Below, piece by piece: positions 18,553 through 26,859 of a stretch of DNA of 64,000 nt. The first letter of the stretch is position 1. Each line of letters starts with the position of its first letter. This stretch comes from Bacteroidales bacterium. GTDB lineage: Bacteria; Bacteroidota; Bacteroidia; Bacteroidales; P3. The stretch is taken from assembly GCA_017550405.1 (NCBI GenBank), contig JAFZPH010000012.1, forward strand, positions 1-64,000. The letters run 5' to 3'. The notes under the pieces were generated by a model. The model made no database searches. It saw only the letters and a list, made by a program, of their open reading frames with translations, and was not told where the DNA came from. Made by a program: the position numbers and the translations under genes.

Positions 18553-18604
18553 AAAAACAATCTTTCACACATAGCCACATTCCCAAAGCGACATATTCAC
18601 ACAC

Positions 18605-19522
18605 TCATTTAGCATACAATGTTGTGATGTTGTCCGACACCGAATCGCCCACAATCGTGTCGAAATCTTCAGGCTCGGCGCAGTTGGCTATCTTGATATT
18701 CACATGCTTGAACCCGAAAGCCATGAAGATGGAAGTCAGTTGCCGGATACCGTTCTCTTCGGCTGTGGCCAGCAGATTGTCCTCCAGCACCAGCTCCAAC
18801 AGTTTAGCGCGGGCGGCATTTTTGTCGGCTGTGACCCGCTCGTGCTTCCAATTGCCCCTCTCAACGAATGTCTTGGTATCATCTGGATTGGTGATGATGT
18901 CCAGCACCTTCGCCGGCGGCAGCGTCACATTGAGGGTGGTGTCGCCCACCAGTTCGGTCTGCATATTCGTCAGGTCAAACCCTGCACGCACCGTCCCCTT
19001 CATTATCAGCACGAGGACCTTATTCTTCAGGCCAACTTTCTCCTCGTCCTTAAACATCACCTCGCCCAAATATTGTGCAGTGCAGAACTCCGAAATCTGC
19101 TTCATCTCGGTAATCGTCTGACTCAGCGACTCGTAGTAACTCTTCTTCTCGGTAATGTTGTTGTATATACGCAAGCCTATCACTACCAACAACACCAGCA
19201 GTGCGATGGCAATCAGCCGTCCCCAACGCATTTTAAGAATCTTACACACGAATTTCCACACCTTCAGCGCACAACTCTTCACACCCTCCCAGAAACGCCC
19301 CAAAGCACTGTCCGGCACCGCTGGCTCGGCCGGCTCAGCGTCAGCGTCGGTAGGCTCCTCAGCAGCCTCCACAACCGTCTCGGTGAGTGTTTTCTCATCC
19401 TCTTCGGCACCCTGGTTATCCACGCACTCGTCTGCTGTGGTCACAGGCTCCTTTTCAGGCTCCTCGGTGTTGCTGTTTGTCAGCCCGCAACCCTCGTTCA
19501 GTTTGTCGTCATTCAATTCCAT
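18605..19522 (-). CDS. DUF4230 membrane protein (305 aa)
   Basis: Residues 1-75 are acidic and disordered (many Glu, Asp, Pro, Ala). A basic segment and one membrane helix follow at about 99-118 (RLIAIALLVLLVVIGLRIYN). Residues about 125-290 form a DUF4230-like domain, recognised by the pattern of a short coil, KVLVLIMKGTVRAGFDLTNM, a TLPPAKVLDI strand and a terminal helix with FGFKHVNIKI. The function of the family is unknown. The gene starts one base after the stop of a second DUF4230 gene, so the pair is co-transcribed. Confidence 0.8.
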   Translation of the reverse strand: MELNDDKLNEGCGLTNSNTEEPEKEPVTTADECVDNQGAEEDEKTLTETVVEAAEEPTDADAEPAEPAVPDSALGRFWEGVKSCALKVWKFVCKILKMRWGRLIAIALLVLLVVIGLRIYNNITEKKSYYESLSQTITEMKQISEFCTAQYLGEVMFKDEEKVGLKNKVLVLIMKGTVRAGFDLTNMQTELVGDTTLNVTLPPAKVLDIITNPDDTKTFVERGNWKHERVTADKNAARAKLLELVLEDNLLATAEENGIRQLTSIFMAFGFKHVNIKIANCAEPEDFDTIVGDSVSDNITTLYAK

Positions 19523-19523
19523 G

Positions 19524-20099
19524 TCAGTCCTCCTCTTTAAATGTTATTTCTACACTGGTAAACCCGTTGCGGCGCAGCAACATCTCAACAAACGACTCGG
19601 CATTCAGCCGGGCGTCCCTCAATATCATTCCCGACAACTCCTTGTCTGTCTTCAGCTCCCACAAGCCTTTCGCCACAATTTCGTCACGCTCTTTGTTGGT
19701 ATATTCCGTTCGCAGCAACGACACCTCGCTGTAGAGCAGATTCACGTCTTCGGGACGGATATTGTAAGTGAAAATCTTGGGTTGAGGCAGTTCCAGCGAA
19801 ATCTTTTTCGTCCCTTTGCGTTTGTTCTCGGATACCCTTACCGACTGGGGATCGAACTTCTCCATGTCAATGCCCGCCTTGATTATGGCTTTGAAGGAGA
19901 AGAGAATCTTCCTGTCGCCGAATATCTTCCACGACTCGTCGTTGTTGCTTACCACCTTCTGCACGGTATATTGCACCGTGCCCAGTTCGGCAGCCTGTTT
20001 CATCTTCTGCTGCCATGCGCTTTCGTCAACGGTCTTGCAACACGATGCCAGCAGCACCGTCGCAGCGACCATCGCCAGCCATCTCATCTTTTTTTTCAT
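19524..20099 (-). CDS. DUF4230 lipoprotein (191 aa)
   Basis: The signal sequence ends in a lipobox (MVAATVLLASCCK), so the mature protein should be lipid-anchored. The rest is a DUF4230-like domain paralogous to the next gene: compare KAIIKAGIDMEKFDPQ and LELPQPKIFTYNI here with VRAGFDLTNMQTE and VTLPPAKVLDI there. Both end with a helix followed by (F/N)GF(K/T)xVxI. The paralogues differ in anchoring, one by lipid and one by a membrane helix, which suggests they act together or on opposite membranes; function is unknown. The promoter box is at 20191-20198. Confidence 0.8.
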   Translation of the reverse strand: MKKKMRWLAMVAATVLLASCCKTVDESAWQQKMKQAAELGTVQYTVQKVVSNNDESWKIFGDRKILFSFKAIIKAGIDMEKFDPQSVRVSENKRKGTKKISLELPQPKIFTYNIRPEDVNLLYSEVSLLRTEYTNKERDEIVAKGLWELKTDKELSGMILRDARLNAESFVEMLLRRNGFTSVEITFKEED

Positions 20100-20190
20100 C
20101 TGTTTTTACTCTTTTAATTATCAATCCGACAGGTATCTTTCAACAAGTTACAACTATCTCACCCTCACAAGACCTGTCCTGTCCATGCTG

Positions 20191-20198
20191 CAAATATA
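20191..20198 (-). promoter_or_regulatory. -7 promoter box for the DUF4230 pair
   Basis: The minus strand reads TATATTTG (perfect TAnnTTTG), about 90 nt upstream of the lipoprotein ATG, giving a leader of roughly 85 nt. Confidence 0.65.
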
Positions 20199-20437
20199 CA
20201 CATTTTTCCTCATTGTCAAGCACTTTTTTGTTGCAAAAACACTCACCTAAATGTAATTCAACATCTTATACGTAATCCTGTCAACGCTCAAACAAAGCCG
20301 AAACATCTTTCTCAAGCAGTAGTCTGAACGCTTTTTGTCAACAGGAACCCTGTTCCTATGGGGAAACTTAGGGCACCCAAATGTTAATTTACGACCTCCA
20401 CATCACATTTCATCCACACCATTCAAAATAATTTGCG
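20199..20437. other. divergent intergenic region, no gene seen
   Basis: Together with 20100-20190 this separates the DUF4230 pair from the small plus-strand gene. It carries the two divergent promoters and a small 6-bp inverted repeat (AGGAAC, CCC/T, GTTCCT) at 20343-20357. No RNA gene or reading frame is convincing. Confidence 0.5.
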
Positions 20438-20445
20438 TACCTTTG
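20438..20445 (+). promoter_or_regulatory. -7 promoter box that fixes the start of the 91-residue gene
   Basis: TACCTTTG matches TAnnTTTG. Transcription would begin near 20450, which rules out an upstream in-frame start at 20433 and favours ATG 20472. Confidence 0.7.
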
Positions 20446-20471
20446 CCACATCAATTCAAACAACAAAAATT

Positions 20472-20747
20472 ATGGGTATTTTCGACAAAATTCTTGGGAA
20501 CAAGAACATTACCGAGCAAATCAGCAAACTGGCAGGCAATCCTAACATCGCCTCCATCGTCTCGCAGTTGACCGCCAACAAGGATTTCATGAGCAAGCTC
20601 TCAACCGCTAAGGACGAGAACGACATCCAGCACCTCATCGCCTCCGCCACCGATGCCTTCAAGGACATGAAGCTCACCGACGAGGAGAAGAAAGACCTTG
20701 TCAACCAGCTCAAGAACCTTGCCTCCGGCTTCGTAGGCAAGAAATAG
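20472..20747 (+). CDS. small helical cytoplasmic protein, unknown function (91 aa)
   Basis: The product starts MGIFDKILGNKNITEQISKL and is predicted to be almost all helix, with Lys and Asp/Glu heptad-like spacing. It has no signal peptide or membrane segment. The tail reads KKDLVNQLKNLASGFVGKK. I do not recognise a family. The start at 20472 follows from the promoter box at 20438. It lies 147 bp upstream of the TonB-dependent receptor on the same strand and may or may not share its transcript. Confidence 0.75.
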   Translation: MGIFDKILGNKNITEQISKLAGNPNIASIVSQLTANKDFMSKLSTAKDENDIQHLIASATDAFKDMKLTDEEKKDLVNQLKNLASGFVGKK

Positions 20748-20894
20748 GCGTTTCCGCCTCGGCTCGTTGTATGGCTCGACGCCATACCCTTTCACCTCAA
20801 CACGTCTTGCGGTGAAGGTGGTGTAATGTGTGTCCCGTTTTCCAGATTTGACGCTCTGCTGCAATCTGCCTAAAACCACATATTTACAACAAAC

Positions 20895-22970
20895 ATGTAT
20901 CAACACAAACAAACCCGAACCACGGCGTTCCGTTTCCGTCGATACTGTCGCGCGGCCTATGCCGCCTACAACTCCCTGCACCGGGTAGTGAACATCGGCC
21001 ACCTGGCCACCTACATTGCCGACCGCCAGCTGCACAAGTCCGCAGCCATCGCCGCCCTCGGCATGCTCATCCTCCCCCTGCAGGCTGCGGCACAAGCCGA
21101 CGACAACCCCGACGAACGCCTCCTGCCCGCCATCGACATCGTCGCTCAGGCGGACACCCTCTTCTGCTCTCCCGAGCCTGCGGCGGTGCTCACCGCGCAA
21201 GATTTCTCCAACACTTCCGTCCACTCCCTTGGCGACCTCGTAGCGATGTTGCCGGGGACAGACCTGCGCACACGCGGCGGCAACGATGTGCAAGGCGACC
21301 TTGCCATGCGTGGCGGCACCTTCGACCAAATCGTTTTGCTCGTCAACGGCGTCAACCTCACCGACGCCCAGACCGGACACCATCTGCTCGACATGCCCGT
21401 CGACATCAGCATGGTGCAGCGCATCGAACTCCTCACCCCTGCCCAACTCATGGCGCGGGGCATCACCGCCTTCTGCGGCGGCATCAACATCGTAGTATGC
21501 GAGGAATACCGCGACCATCTGACGGCGGAACTCAGCGGCGGCAGCCACGCACAGACAAAAGCCGCCCTCCTCGGCACTAAGATGCTGGGGCCTTGGGCTG
21601 TGACCTTTGCCGGTGCCTACAACCGTTCCGACGGCTACATGCCTAACACCGACTACCGCCTCGGCAGCCTCTTCCTCCAAGCCGCACGCCACAGCAACTC
21701 CGACGACTGGCACCTGCAGCTGGGCGGGCAGGCCAAGGCCTTCGGCAGCCAGGCATTCTACAGCACCGCCTACCCCGACCAGTTCGAGGCCACCCGCACC
21801 CTCACCGCTTCGGCGTTCAACGTCCACCGCTGGCAGCACACACGGCTGGAGACCACTCTCTACAGCCGCCTGCACCGCGACCGTTTCGAGCTCTTCCGCG
21901 ACGGCTACACTACGGCACCCGCCTGGTACAGCGGCCACAATCACCATCTCTCCTCCATCAGCGGCCTTCGCAGCCGTTTGTTGCGGCGTGTGGGCGCAGG
22001 CGAAGCGTTGCTGGGGGCGGAACTGCGACGCGAAGGCATCCGAAGCAATGTGCTGGGCACACCGGACAGCCTGCTCTCCGCGCCCTACACCCACTCGGCC
22101 GCCCGGCTGTCGGCCACCCTCTACGGCGGCTACAGCATCGCTTACGGACGCTTCAACGCCGAGGTCACCGCCCTGGGGCTTTACAACACCGCCTTCGGCT
22201 TTAACTACGGCCTCGCGGCCATGTCGGGCTACCGACTGGCCAGCCAGCTGCATCTGCGCGCCGCCCTCAGCCGCACCTACCGCCTGCCCACCTTCACCGA
22301 CCTCTACTATCAGAGTGTCAACCACATCGCCAACCCCGACCTGAACAGCGAACACAGCCTCTCCGCCGAGTTGTCGCTGCAGTACACCCCGCGGCCGTTG
22401 GCTCTGCAGGCCACCCTCTACTACCGCGACGGACGGGACATTATCGACTGGATTCGCCAGCCCGACGAGGAGCTGTGGTATGCCATGAACCACACCGACG
22501 TGAGCGCTAAGGGTGCCGACCTCTCGTTCCTCTACCGCCCGCGCTATCGCCTACAGCCGGTTGTAGGCGGCGGCTACTCATTCTGCCACATCGACCGCGA
22601 CCCGGGCAACATGATTTCCGCCTACGCCCTCGAATACCTGCGACACAAAGCCGACCTCTACGTCGCCTTCTCCCCCTGGCCACGCCTGCGTCTCAAAGCC
22701 GACGCCTCCTACCGTTACCGCATAGGGCAATACACCGACAGCCAGGGACAACTGCACACCTACGGCGGGGTGTTGCTGCTCAACGCCGCAGCCGAATACG
22801 CCCTGCCCCTTGGCCGTCATGCCGACACCCTGCACGGCACGGTGCTGCACCTCTTTGTCGAAGGCCACAACCTGCTCGACACCCAATACCGCGACCACGG
22901 CGGGGTGCCTCAGCCCGGCCGCACATTCGTAGGCGGGGTACGCCTTAACCTCAATTCAAACCAACAATAA
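20895..22970 (+). CDS. TonB-dependent outer-membrane receptor (BtuB-like)
   Basis: The 691-residue protein has an unusual basic N-terminal extension (TAFRFRRYCRAAYAAYNSLHR) before the hydrophobic signal segment at about 49-67, ending LPLQAAAQ. A plug domain follows at about 75-185 (LGDLVAMLPGTDLRTRGGND, GDLAMRGGTFDQIVLLVNGV, INIVV). A 22-strand-type barrel runs to the end, with the usual LRAALSRTYRLPTFTDLYY and NPDLNSEHS repeats. Such receptors import cobalamin, iron chelates or similar, using TonB energy. The plug and short extracellular loops look BtuB-like, and a BtuF-like lipoprotein lies 6 kb away. I found no cobalamin riboswitch upstream, so the substrate is not proven. Confidence 0.88.
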   Translation: MYQHKQTRTTAFRFRRYCRAAYAAYNSLHRVVNIGHLATYIADRQLHKSAAIAALGMLILPLQAAAQADDNPDERLLPAIDIVAQADTLFCSPEPAAVLTAQDFSNTSVHSLGDLVAMLPGTDLRTRGGNDVQGDLAMRGGTFDQIVLLVNGVNLTDAQTGHHLLDMPVDISMVQRIELLTPAQLMARGITAFCGGINIVVCEEYRDHLTAELSGGSHAQTKAALLGTKMLGPWAVTFAGAYNRSDGYMPNTDYRLGSLFLQAARHSNSDDWHLQLGGQAKAFGSQAFYSTAYPDQFEATRTLTASAFNVHRWQHTRLETTLYSRLHRDRFELFRDGYTTAPAWYSGHNHHLSSISGLRSRLLRRVGAGEALLGAELRREGIRSNVLGTPDSLLSAPYTHSAARLSATLYGGYSIAYGRFNAEVTALGLYNTAFGFNYGLAAMSGYRLASQLHLRAALSRTYRLPTFTDLYYQSVNHIANPDLNSEHSLSAELSLQYTPRPLALQATLYYRDGRDIIDWIRQPDEELWYAMNHTDVSAKGADLSFLYRPRYRLQPVVGGGYSFCHIDRDPGNMISAYALEYLRHKADLYVAFSPWPRLRLKADASYRYRIGQYTDSQGQLHTYGGVLLLNAAAEYALPLGRHADTLHGTVLHLFVEGHNLLDTQYRDHGGVPQPGRTFVGGVRLNLNSNQQ

Positions 22971-23082
22971 CAGAGAAAACTCAGAAACTTAACAACTACA
23001 GGCAGATTGAACCCCCATCGCTCATAAGGACGGATGATACAATCCATTACAATTATTCCCCTGCTGACCGATTAGGGTAAAA

Positions 23083-23120
23083 GCGTCGCCCGTACAGGAT
23101 GGTTCTTGTGCGGGCGACGC
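23083..23120 (+). terminator. terminator-like hairpin after the TonB-dependent receptor
   Basis: A stem of about 14 bp with one G-T pair (GCGTCGCCCG with CGGGCGACGC at its base) is followed by ATATTTCGTTT. A second, weaker GC hairpin (TGCCGCCC with GGGCGGCA) follows at 23140-23173. Confidence 0.6.
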
Positions 23121-23197
23121 ATATTTCGTTTCCATCCCCTGCCGCCCCACTCGCGGGCACATGCAGGGCGGCAAATATCATTTTGACATGTCCTAAG

Positions 23198-23302
23198 TTC
23201 GTTCAATACTGCATCCTTCAACCATCGTTTCAGGCTCGTTCTCCTTTATTATAACCTGTAACGATGCCGTAACAAAACAGTAACGATGCAATATTGAACG
23301 AA
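23198..23302. repeat. dispersed repeat with 18-bp terminal inverted repeats, copy 1
   Basis: TTCGTTCAATACTGCATC at 23198-23215 pairs with GATGCAATATTGAACGAA at 23285-23302 (17 of 18). The interior holds three GTAAC-type words. Read on the minus strand it aligns with 62333-62424 on the plus strand: both have two or three CGTTAC words, then AAGGA-AACGA, then AACGAGCCTG, then GTATTGAACGA. It lies directly downstream of the MsrA fusion gene. It looks like a small non-coding mobile element or a repeated regulatory hairpin. Confidence 0.7.
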
Positions 23303-23313
23303 TCTGCGCCATA

Positions 23314-24273
23314 TCAACAGGGGAGCAGGGCTGCCACCTCTTGCAGGAAATGGCGGTCGGCGTAGTCGAATGTGGCGAGGTGCTGGCTGTCGATGTCCAG
23401 CACTGCCGTCACGGAACCGTTGTGCATGACGGGGACGACCACCTCGCTGCGTGAAGCCGCGCTACAGGCTATATGGCCGGGGAATTGCTCGACATCGGGC
23501 ACCAGCAGGGTGCGGCACTGCTGCCAGGCCGTTCCGCAAACGCCCTTGCCGTAGGCGATGTGCATACAGGCAACAGGGCCTTGGAAAGGACCGAGCACCA
23601 GCTCGTCGCCCACCACACGGTAGAAGCCCGTCCACCAAAAGTGGAAGGTGTCGTGCAGCATGGCGGCGGCATTGGCCATGCAGGCGATGGGGTCCTTCTC
23701 GCCCTCGAGGAGGGACTGGAGCTGCTTGAGGAGCAGGCGGTATTTCTCGGCTTTCTGCAGGGTGGCAAGGTCGCGGGCGTCGCGAGCCTCCTGGAACAAT
23801 GCAACGGGCAAGTGGCAGTAGCCGTCGGGATTGACATCGAGATAGTCCTGGTGGTAGTCCTCAGCGCGGAAGAAGTTGTTGAGGGGCAGCACCTCCACCT
23901 GGAGTGGTTTGGAATGACGTGTGGCCTCGTGGTCCATGGCCTGACGGATGAAGGGGAGGTCGTCGGGGTCGGTGTAATATATGCCTGTGCGGTAGCGTGT
24001 ACCGCGGTCTTCGCCTTGCTGGTTGAGGCTGGTCGGGTCGACGGCCTTGAAATACATCTGCAGGAGGAATGGGAGGCTGACACGGAGGGGGTCGTAGCTG
24101 AGACGAACCGTCTCGGCAAAGCCGGTGGTGTCGGTATAGACCTGCTCGTAGGTGGGGTTGTCGGTGTGGCCGTTGGCAAAGCCCACCTCGGTGAAGGTGA
24201 CACCGTCGATTTGTTTGAAGAAATGCTCGGCGCCCCAGAAGCAGCCGGCGGCAAGATAGAGTTGCTTTTCCAT
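23314..24273 (-). CDS. msrA: fusion of peptide-Met-(S)-sulfoxide reductase MsrA and free-Met-(R)-sulfoxide reductase
   Basis: The start is set at ATG 24273 (MEKQLYLAAGCFWGAEHFF). The 319-residue protein has an MsrA domain (residues 1 to about 160) with catalytic Cys11 in GCFWGAE. A GAF domain of the fRMsr type (about 168-319) follows. Three GAF cysteines occur in PVACMH, GVCGTAW and HIACSAAS, spaced 10 and 24 residues apart, as in E. coli fRMsr (Cys84, Cys94, Cys118). The enzyme could repair protein-bound S-sulfoxide and free R-sulfoxide in one chain. It is last in the mtgA-xerD-DUF1232 operon, 16 bp after the DUF1232 gene. Confidence 0.9.
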   Translation of the reverse strand: MEKQLYLAAGCFWGAEHFFKQIDGVTFTEVGFANGHTDNPTYEQVYTDTTGFAETVRLSYDPLRVSLPFLLQMYFKAVDPTSLNQQGEDRGTRYRTGIYYTDPDDLPFIRQAMDHEATRHSKPLQVEVLPLNNFFRAEDYHQDYLDVNPDGYCHLPVALFQEARDARDLATLQKAEKYRLLLKQLQSLLEGEKDPIACMANAAAMLHDTFHFWWTGFYRVVGDELVLGPFQGPVACMHIAYGKGVCGTAWQQCRTLLVPDVEQFPGHIACSAASRSEVVVPVMHNGSVTAVLDIDSQHLATFDYADRHFLQEVAALLPC

Positions 24274-24289
24274 TGGTTGATATGATGTT

Positions 24290-24694
24290 TTACCTGTTAT
24301 TGTCGGGTGGGAGCGGTGTTTGGCCGCTGTCGGTTTTGAAATAGTCGTTGCATTTGGCTTGCGCCTTGGCCTTGATTTCGGGGGTGATGCTGTCGTGCAG
24401 CACCTTGACCACGTAGAGGAGCGCGATAAGGTCGTCGGCAAAGCCTGTGCCGGGGATGAAGTCGGGGATGAGGTCAATGGGAAGGATGAAATAGCCCAAC
24501 ACACCCACGATGAGTCGTTTGTGACGGAGGGGGATGGTGGCATCGGTGAGCATATAGTAGAGCAGCAGAACGTTGTAAATCACCTTACGGCCCGCCTTGG
24601 CTGCGGCAGACTTGATTTTGTTCCAAAGCGAATGGTCGTCGTAGTGGCGGCCATACTGCTCTATCTTTTGGGGTACGAGTGCGTTTTCTGACAT
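24290..24694 (-). CDS. DUF1232 (YkvA-like) membrane protein
   Basis: The 134-residue protein begins MSENALVPQKIEQYGRHYDD. It carries the DUF1232 core at about 45-105: RKVIYNVLLLYYMLTD, then LIVGVLGYFILPIDLIPDFI and FADDLIALLYVVKVL. The LPxDLIPDxxPxxGxxDD pattern is diagnostic. It has two hydrophobic segments; function in the cell is unknown. I use ATG 24694 because residues encoded further upstream in the same frame read over the xerD gene and are not protein-like. A 208-bp gap separates it from xerD, so it may have its own promoter. Confidence 0.85.
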   Translation of the reverse strand: MSENALVPQKIEQYGRHYDDHSLWNKIKSAAAKAGRKVIYNVLLLYYMLTDATIPLRHKRLIVGVLGYFILPIDLIPDFIPGTGFADDLIALLYVVKVLHDSITPEIKAKAQAKCNDYFKTDSGQTPLPPDNNR

Positions 24695-24902
24695 GGTGGA
24701 AGCGATGGGGTTGTGACACCTCTTGTGATGTATCTTTTGCAATAACTGAAAAAACTGTTTTTTAGTATGTGGCAGCGAAAAGGGAGTGAGATTCTTTGTC
24801 GCGTACATGGTGTAGGCGACAACTACGGTAACGGCATGATACTGATAAATGCTGCGCCTTGGGTCATCCACTTCTTTCCTACAGGTTGGAGCAGATAGTG
24901 CG

Positions 24903-25802
24903 TCATTTCTTGTAGTGTGGATGGTAGGTGCTGATGGTGTCGCGCAGGTATTGGCGGGAGAGGTGGGTATAGATTTCGGTGGTGGCAAGACTCTCGTGGC
25001 CAAGCATTTCCTGCACAGCACGGAGGTCGGCACCGTTCTGCACCAGCTCGGTGGCAAAGCTGTGGCGCAGGCTGTGGGGGGAGACTTTCTTGTGTATGCC
25101 GGCCTCGATGGCTGCCTGCTGTATGAATTGGAATACGGCGATACGCGACAGGCGGTGCCCACGGAGGTTGAGGAAGACATAGCCTTCCTCGCCGTGCTGG
25201 ATGGAGAGTTGGCTGCGCTCGAAGAGGATGTAGTTCTGGAGGAGATTCAGCGCACGGTCGTTGATGGGCACCCAGCGCTCCTTATCGCCTTTGCCCACCA
25301 CTTGCAGCATCCGCTCCTCGGCATAGATGTTGGAGAGTTTCAAGTTAACGAGCTCTGAGACCCGAAGCCCGCACCCATAGAGCACTTCGACAATGACATA
25401 GTTGCGCGCCGGGCCAGGTCGGCTGCGGTCGAAAGTGGCCTGCATAGCTTCGATGTCGGCATCGGTAAGCACGTCGGGAAGGTGCTTGGGGCGTGTGGGC
25501 ATCTCGATATGGTCGGCGGGGTTGTCGGGGACGACATCCTCAATGACTAGCATGCGGAAAAAGGCTCGCCAGCCCGAGAGAATACGACACTGAGTGGTGG
25601 CGGAGACATGGACATCGTTTAACTGGGCGATAAGGTCGCGCAGCCCTTCGACGGTCACCTGATCGGGGAGCAGCCCCTCGCTTTCGGCCCAGCGTCGCAG
25701 CAACGCCGCATCGTGGAGGTAAGCCTCGACGGTATTGGCCGAGAGGTTGCGCTCCAAACGGAGGTGAACCTCGAACTGCTTGATAGATTGGCTCCAGTCC
25801 AT
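24903..25802 (-). CDS. xerD: tyrosine recombinase XerD
   Basis: The 299-residue protein has the N-terminal SAM-like core-binding domain (1 to about 95). The catalytic domain contains Arg in YGCGLRVSELV, Lys in GKGDKERWVPI, His-x-x-Arg in SPHSLRHSFAT, His in EMLGHESLATT and Tyr in EIYTHLS. With XerC it resolves chromosome dimers at dif during division, and length and motif spacing fit XerD well. It starts 3 bp after mtgA ends, so the two are co-transcribed. Confidence 0.92.
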   Translation of the reverse strand: MDWSQSIKQFEVHLRLERNLSANTVEAYLHDAALLRRWAESEGLLPDQVTVEGLRDLIAQLNDVHVSATTQCRILSGWRAFFRMLVIEDVVPDNPADHIEMPTRPKHLPDVLTDADIEAMQATFDRSRPGPARNYVIVEVLYGCGLRVSELVNLKLSNIYAEERMLQVVGKGDKERWVPINDRALNLLQNYILFERSQLSIQHGEEGYVFLNLRGHRLSRIAVFQFIQQAAIEAGIHKKVSPHSLRHSFATELVQNGADLRAVQEMLGHESLATTEIYTHLSRQYLRDTISTYHPHYKK

Positions 25803-25805
25803 CGG

Positions 25806-26687
25806 CTACTCCTTGATGCCCAGTTTTTGCTTCAGCATCCAGACGGTGAAGTCCATGATATTCTCCTCCTCGGCCAGTTTCTTGTATTTGGGGTTCTTCC
25901 CTTCGGTCATGACAATTTTGCCGTCCTGAAGGGTGGCGGCGGTGCCGTAGAAGCCCATGCGGTGCTGGAGGGTGGAGGCACGGCGTGAAAGATAGCGCGA
26001 CGGGCGCGCGGGGTTGCTTCGGAGGGGTGAGGGCAGACAGGCGGCAAGGAGTGCGGCCTCGCGACGGGTGAGCTCGCTGGCGGAATGGTGGAAATAGTGC
26101 TGCGCGGCAGCCTCGCATCCATAGATTCCGTTGCCGAACTCGATGATGTTGAGATAGCATTCCATGATACGCTTCTTGCCCCAGATTTTCTCGATGAGGA
26201 TGGTGTAGTAGGCTTCGATGGCCTTGCGCCACATGCGGTGGGTATGGGGGAGAAAACAGTTTTTGGCGGTCTGCTGGCTGATGGTGCTGCCGCCGGCACG
26301 GGTGCGCTTGGTGACGGAGCTGGTATACGCCTTCTTCATGCGTTGGACGGCAAAGCCATGGTGATACATGTAGAGCCCTCCGTCCTCGGCAATAGCGACA
26401 GCGTTGATGAGATGGGGCGAGATGTCGTCGATGGAGACATAGTCGCGCTGAAAGACCACGGGACGTTCACTGTCGGACATCTGTTCGAAGAAGCGTTGAA
26501 CCATGAGGGGGGTGAGCGGGGGATTGATAACAGCGCACACCAACACCTGGAAGATGGTGAACCCGAATAGCGAGAGGAGAGTGACACAGCATACACGCCA
26601 TACCTTGCCCATAAAGGAGAGTTGTTTCCACCGTTTCAAGCCACGGTGCTTGCGTGCCTTATGTTTTTGTCTAGTTTTTTTTGCCAT
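25806..26687 (-). CDS. mtgA: monofunctional biosynthetic peptidoglycan transglycosylase
   Basis: The 293-residue protein has a basic cytoplasmic tail, one membrane helix (about 28-54) and a GT51 domain. GT51 motifs are visible: VAIAEDGGLYMYHHGF (with Leu-Tyr where Phe is usual after the Glu-Asp), AGGSTISQQTAKN, and EKIWGKKRIMECYLNIIEFG with the second catalytic Glu region. It polymerises lipid II glycan strands at the inner membrane. There is no transpeptidase domain, so it is monofunctional. It is first gene of the operon with xerD; the promoter box is at 26761-26768. Confidence 0.92.
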   Translation of the reverse strand: MAKKTRQKHKARKHRGLKRWKQLSFMGKVWRVCCVTLLSLFGFTIFQVLVCAVINPPLTPLMVQRFFEQMSDSERPVVFQRDYVSIDDISPHLINAVAIAEDGGLYMYHHGFAVQRMKKAYTSSVTKRTRAGGSTISQQTAKNCFLPHTHRMWRKAIEAYYTILIEKIWGKKRIMECYLNIIEFGNGIYGCEAAAQHYFHHSASELTRREAALLAACLPSPLRSNPARPSRYLSRRASTLQHRMGFYGTAATLQDGKIVMTEGKNPKYKKLAEEENIMDFTVWMLKQKLGIKE

Positions 26688-26760
26688 AATATCGTTATCG
26701 TGTGGGGATTGAGCACATTACCCCATTCGAAAAAAGTGCATCTATCATAAAAAATTGGTG

Positions 26761-26768
26761 CAAAAGTA
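26761..26768 (-). promoter_or_regulatory. -7 promoter box for mtgA-xerD
   Basis: The minus strand reads TACTTTTG (perfect TAnnTTTG), 74 nt upstream of the mtgA ATG. It is back to back with the gap promoter. Confidence 0.65.
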
Positions 26769-26798
26769 CTATTTTTTTGCCAATTAGAGAAAAAAATG

Positions 26799-26806
26799 TA
26801 TATTTG
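26799..26806 (+). promoter_or_regulatory. -33/-7 promoter for gap
   Basis: TATATTTG is a perfect -7 box. TTTG at 26776-26779 lies 19 bp upstream as the -33 box. The leader to the ATG is about 50 nt. Confidence 0.8.
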
Positions 26807-26859
26807 TAGAACGAATAAAACAACAAAAATTCACATAAATACCTAAAAAGCAATACAAT

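Noticed and set aside
20748..20894. Cobalamin riboswitch upstream of the BtuB-like receptor
   Set aside because: I could not find the conserved B12-box type sequence or a matching hairpin set in the 147-bp gap.
20601..22493. A 630-codon minus-strand frame opposite the TonB-dependent receptor
   Set aside because: The plus-strand protein is a clear receptor. The reverse frame has low-complexity Val/Gly/Ala/Glu composition and no motifs.
24695..25180. N-terminal extension of the DUF1232 protein up to 25180
   Set aside because: The extra residues read across the xerD gene in another frame and are Ser/Pro/Thr-rich without protein-like pattern.
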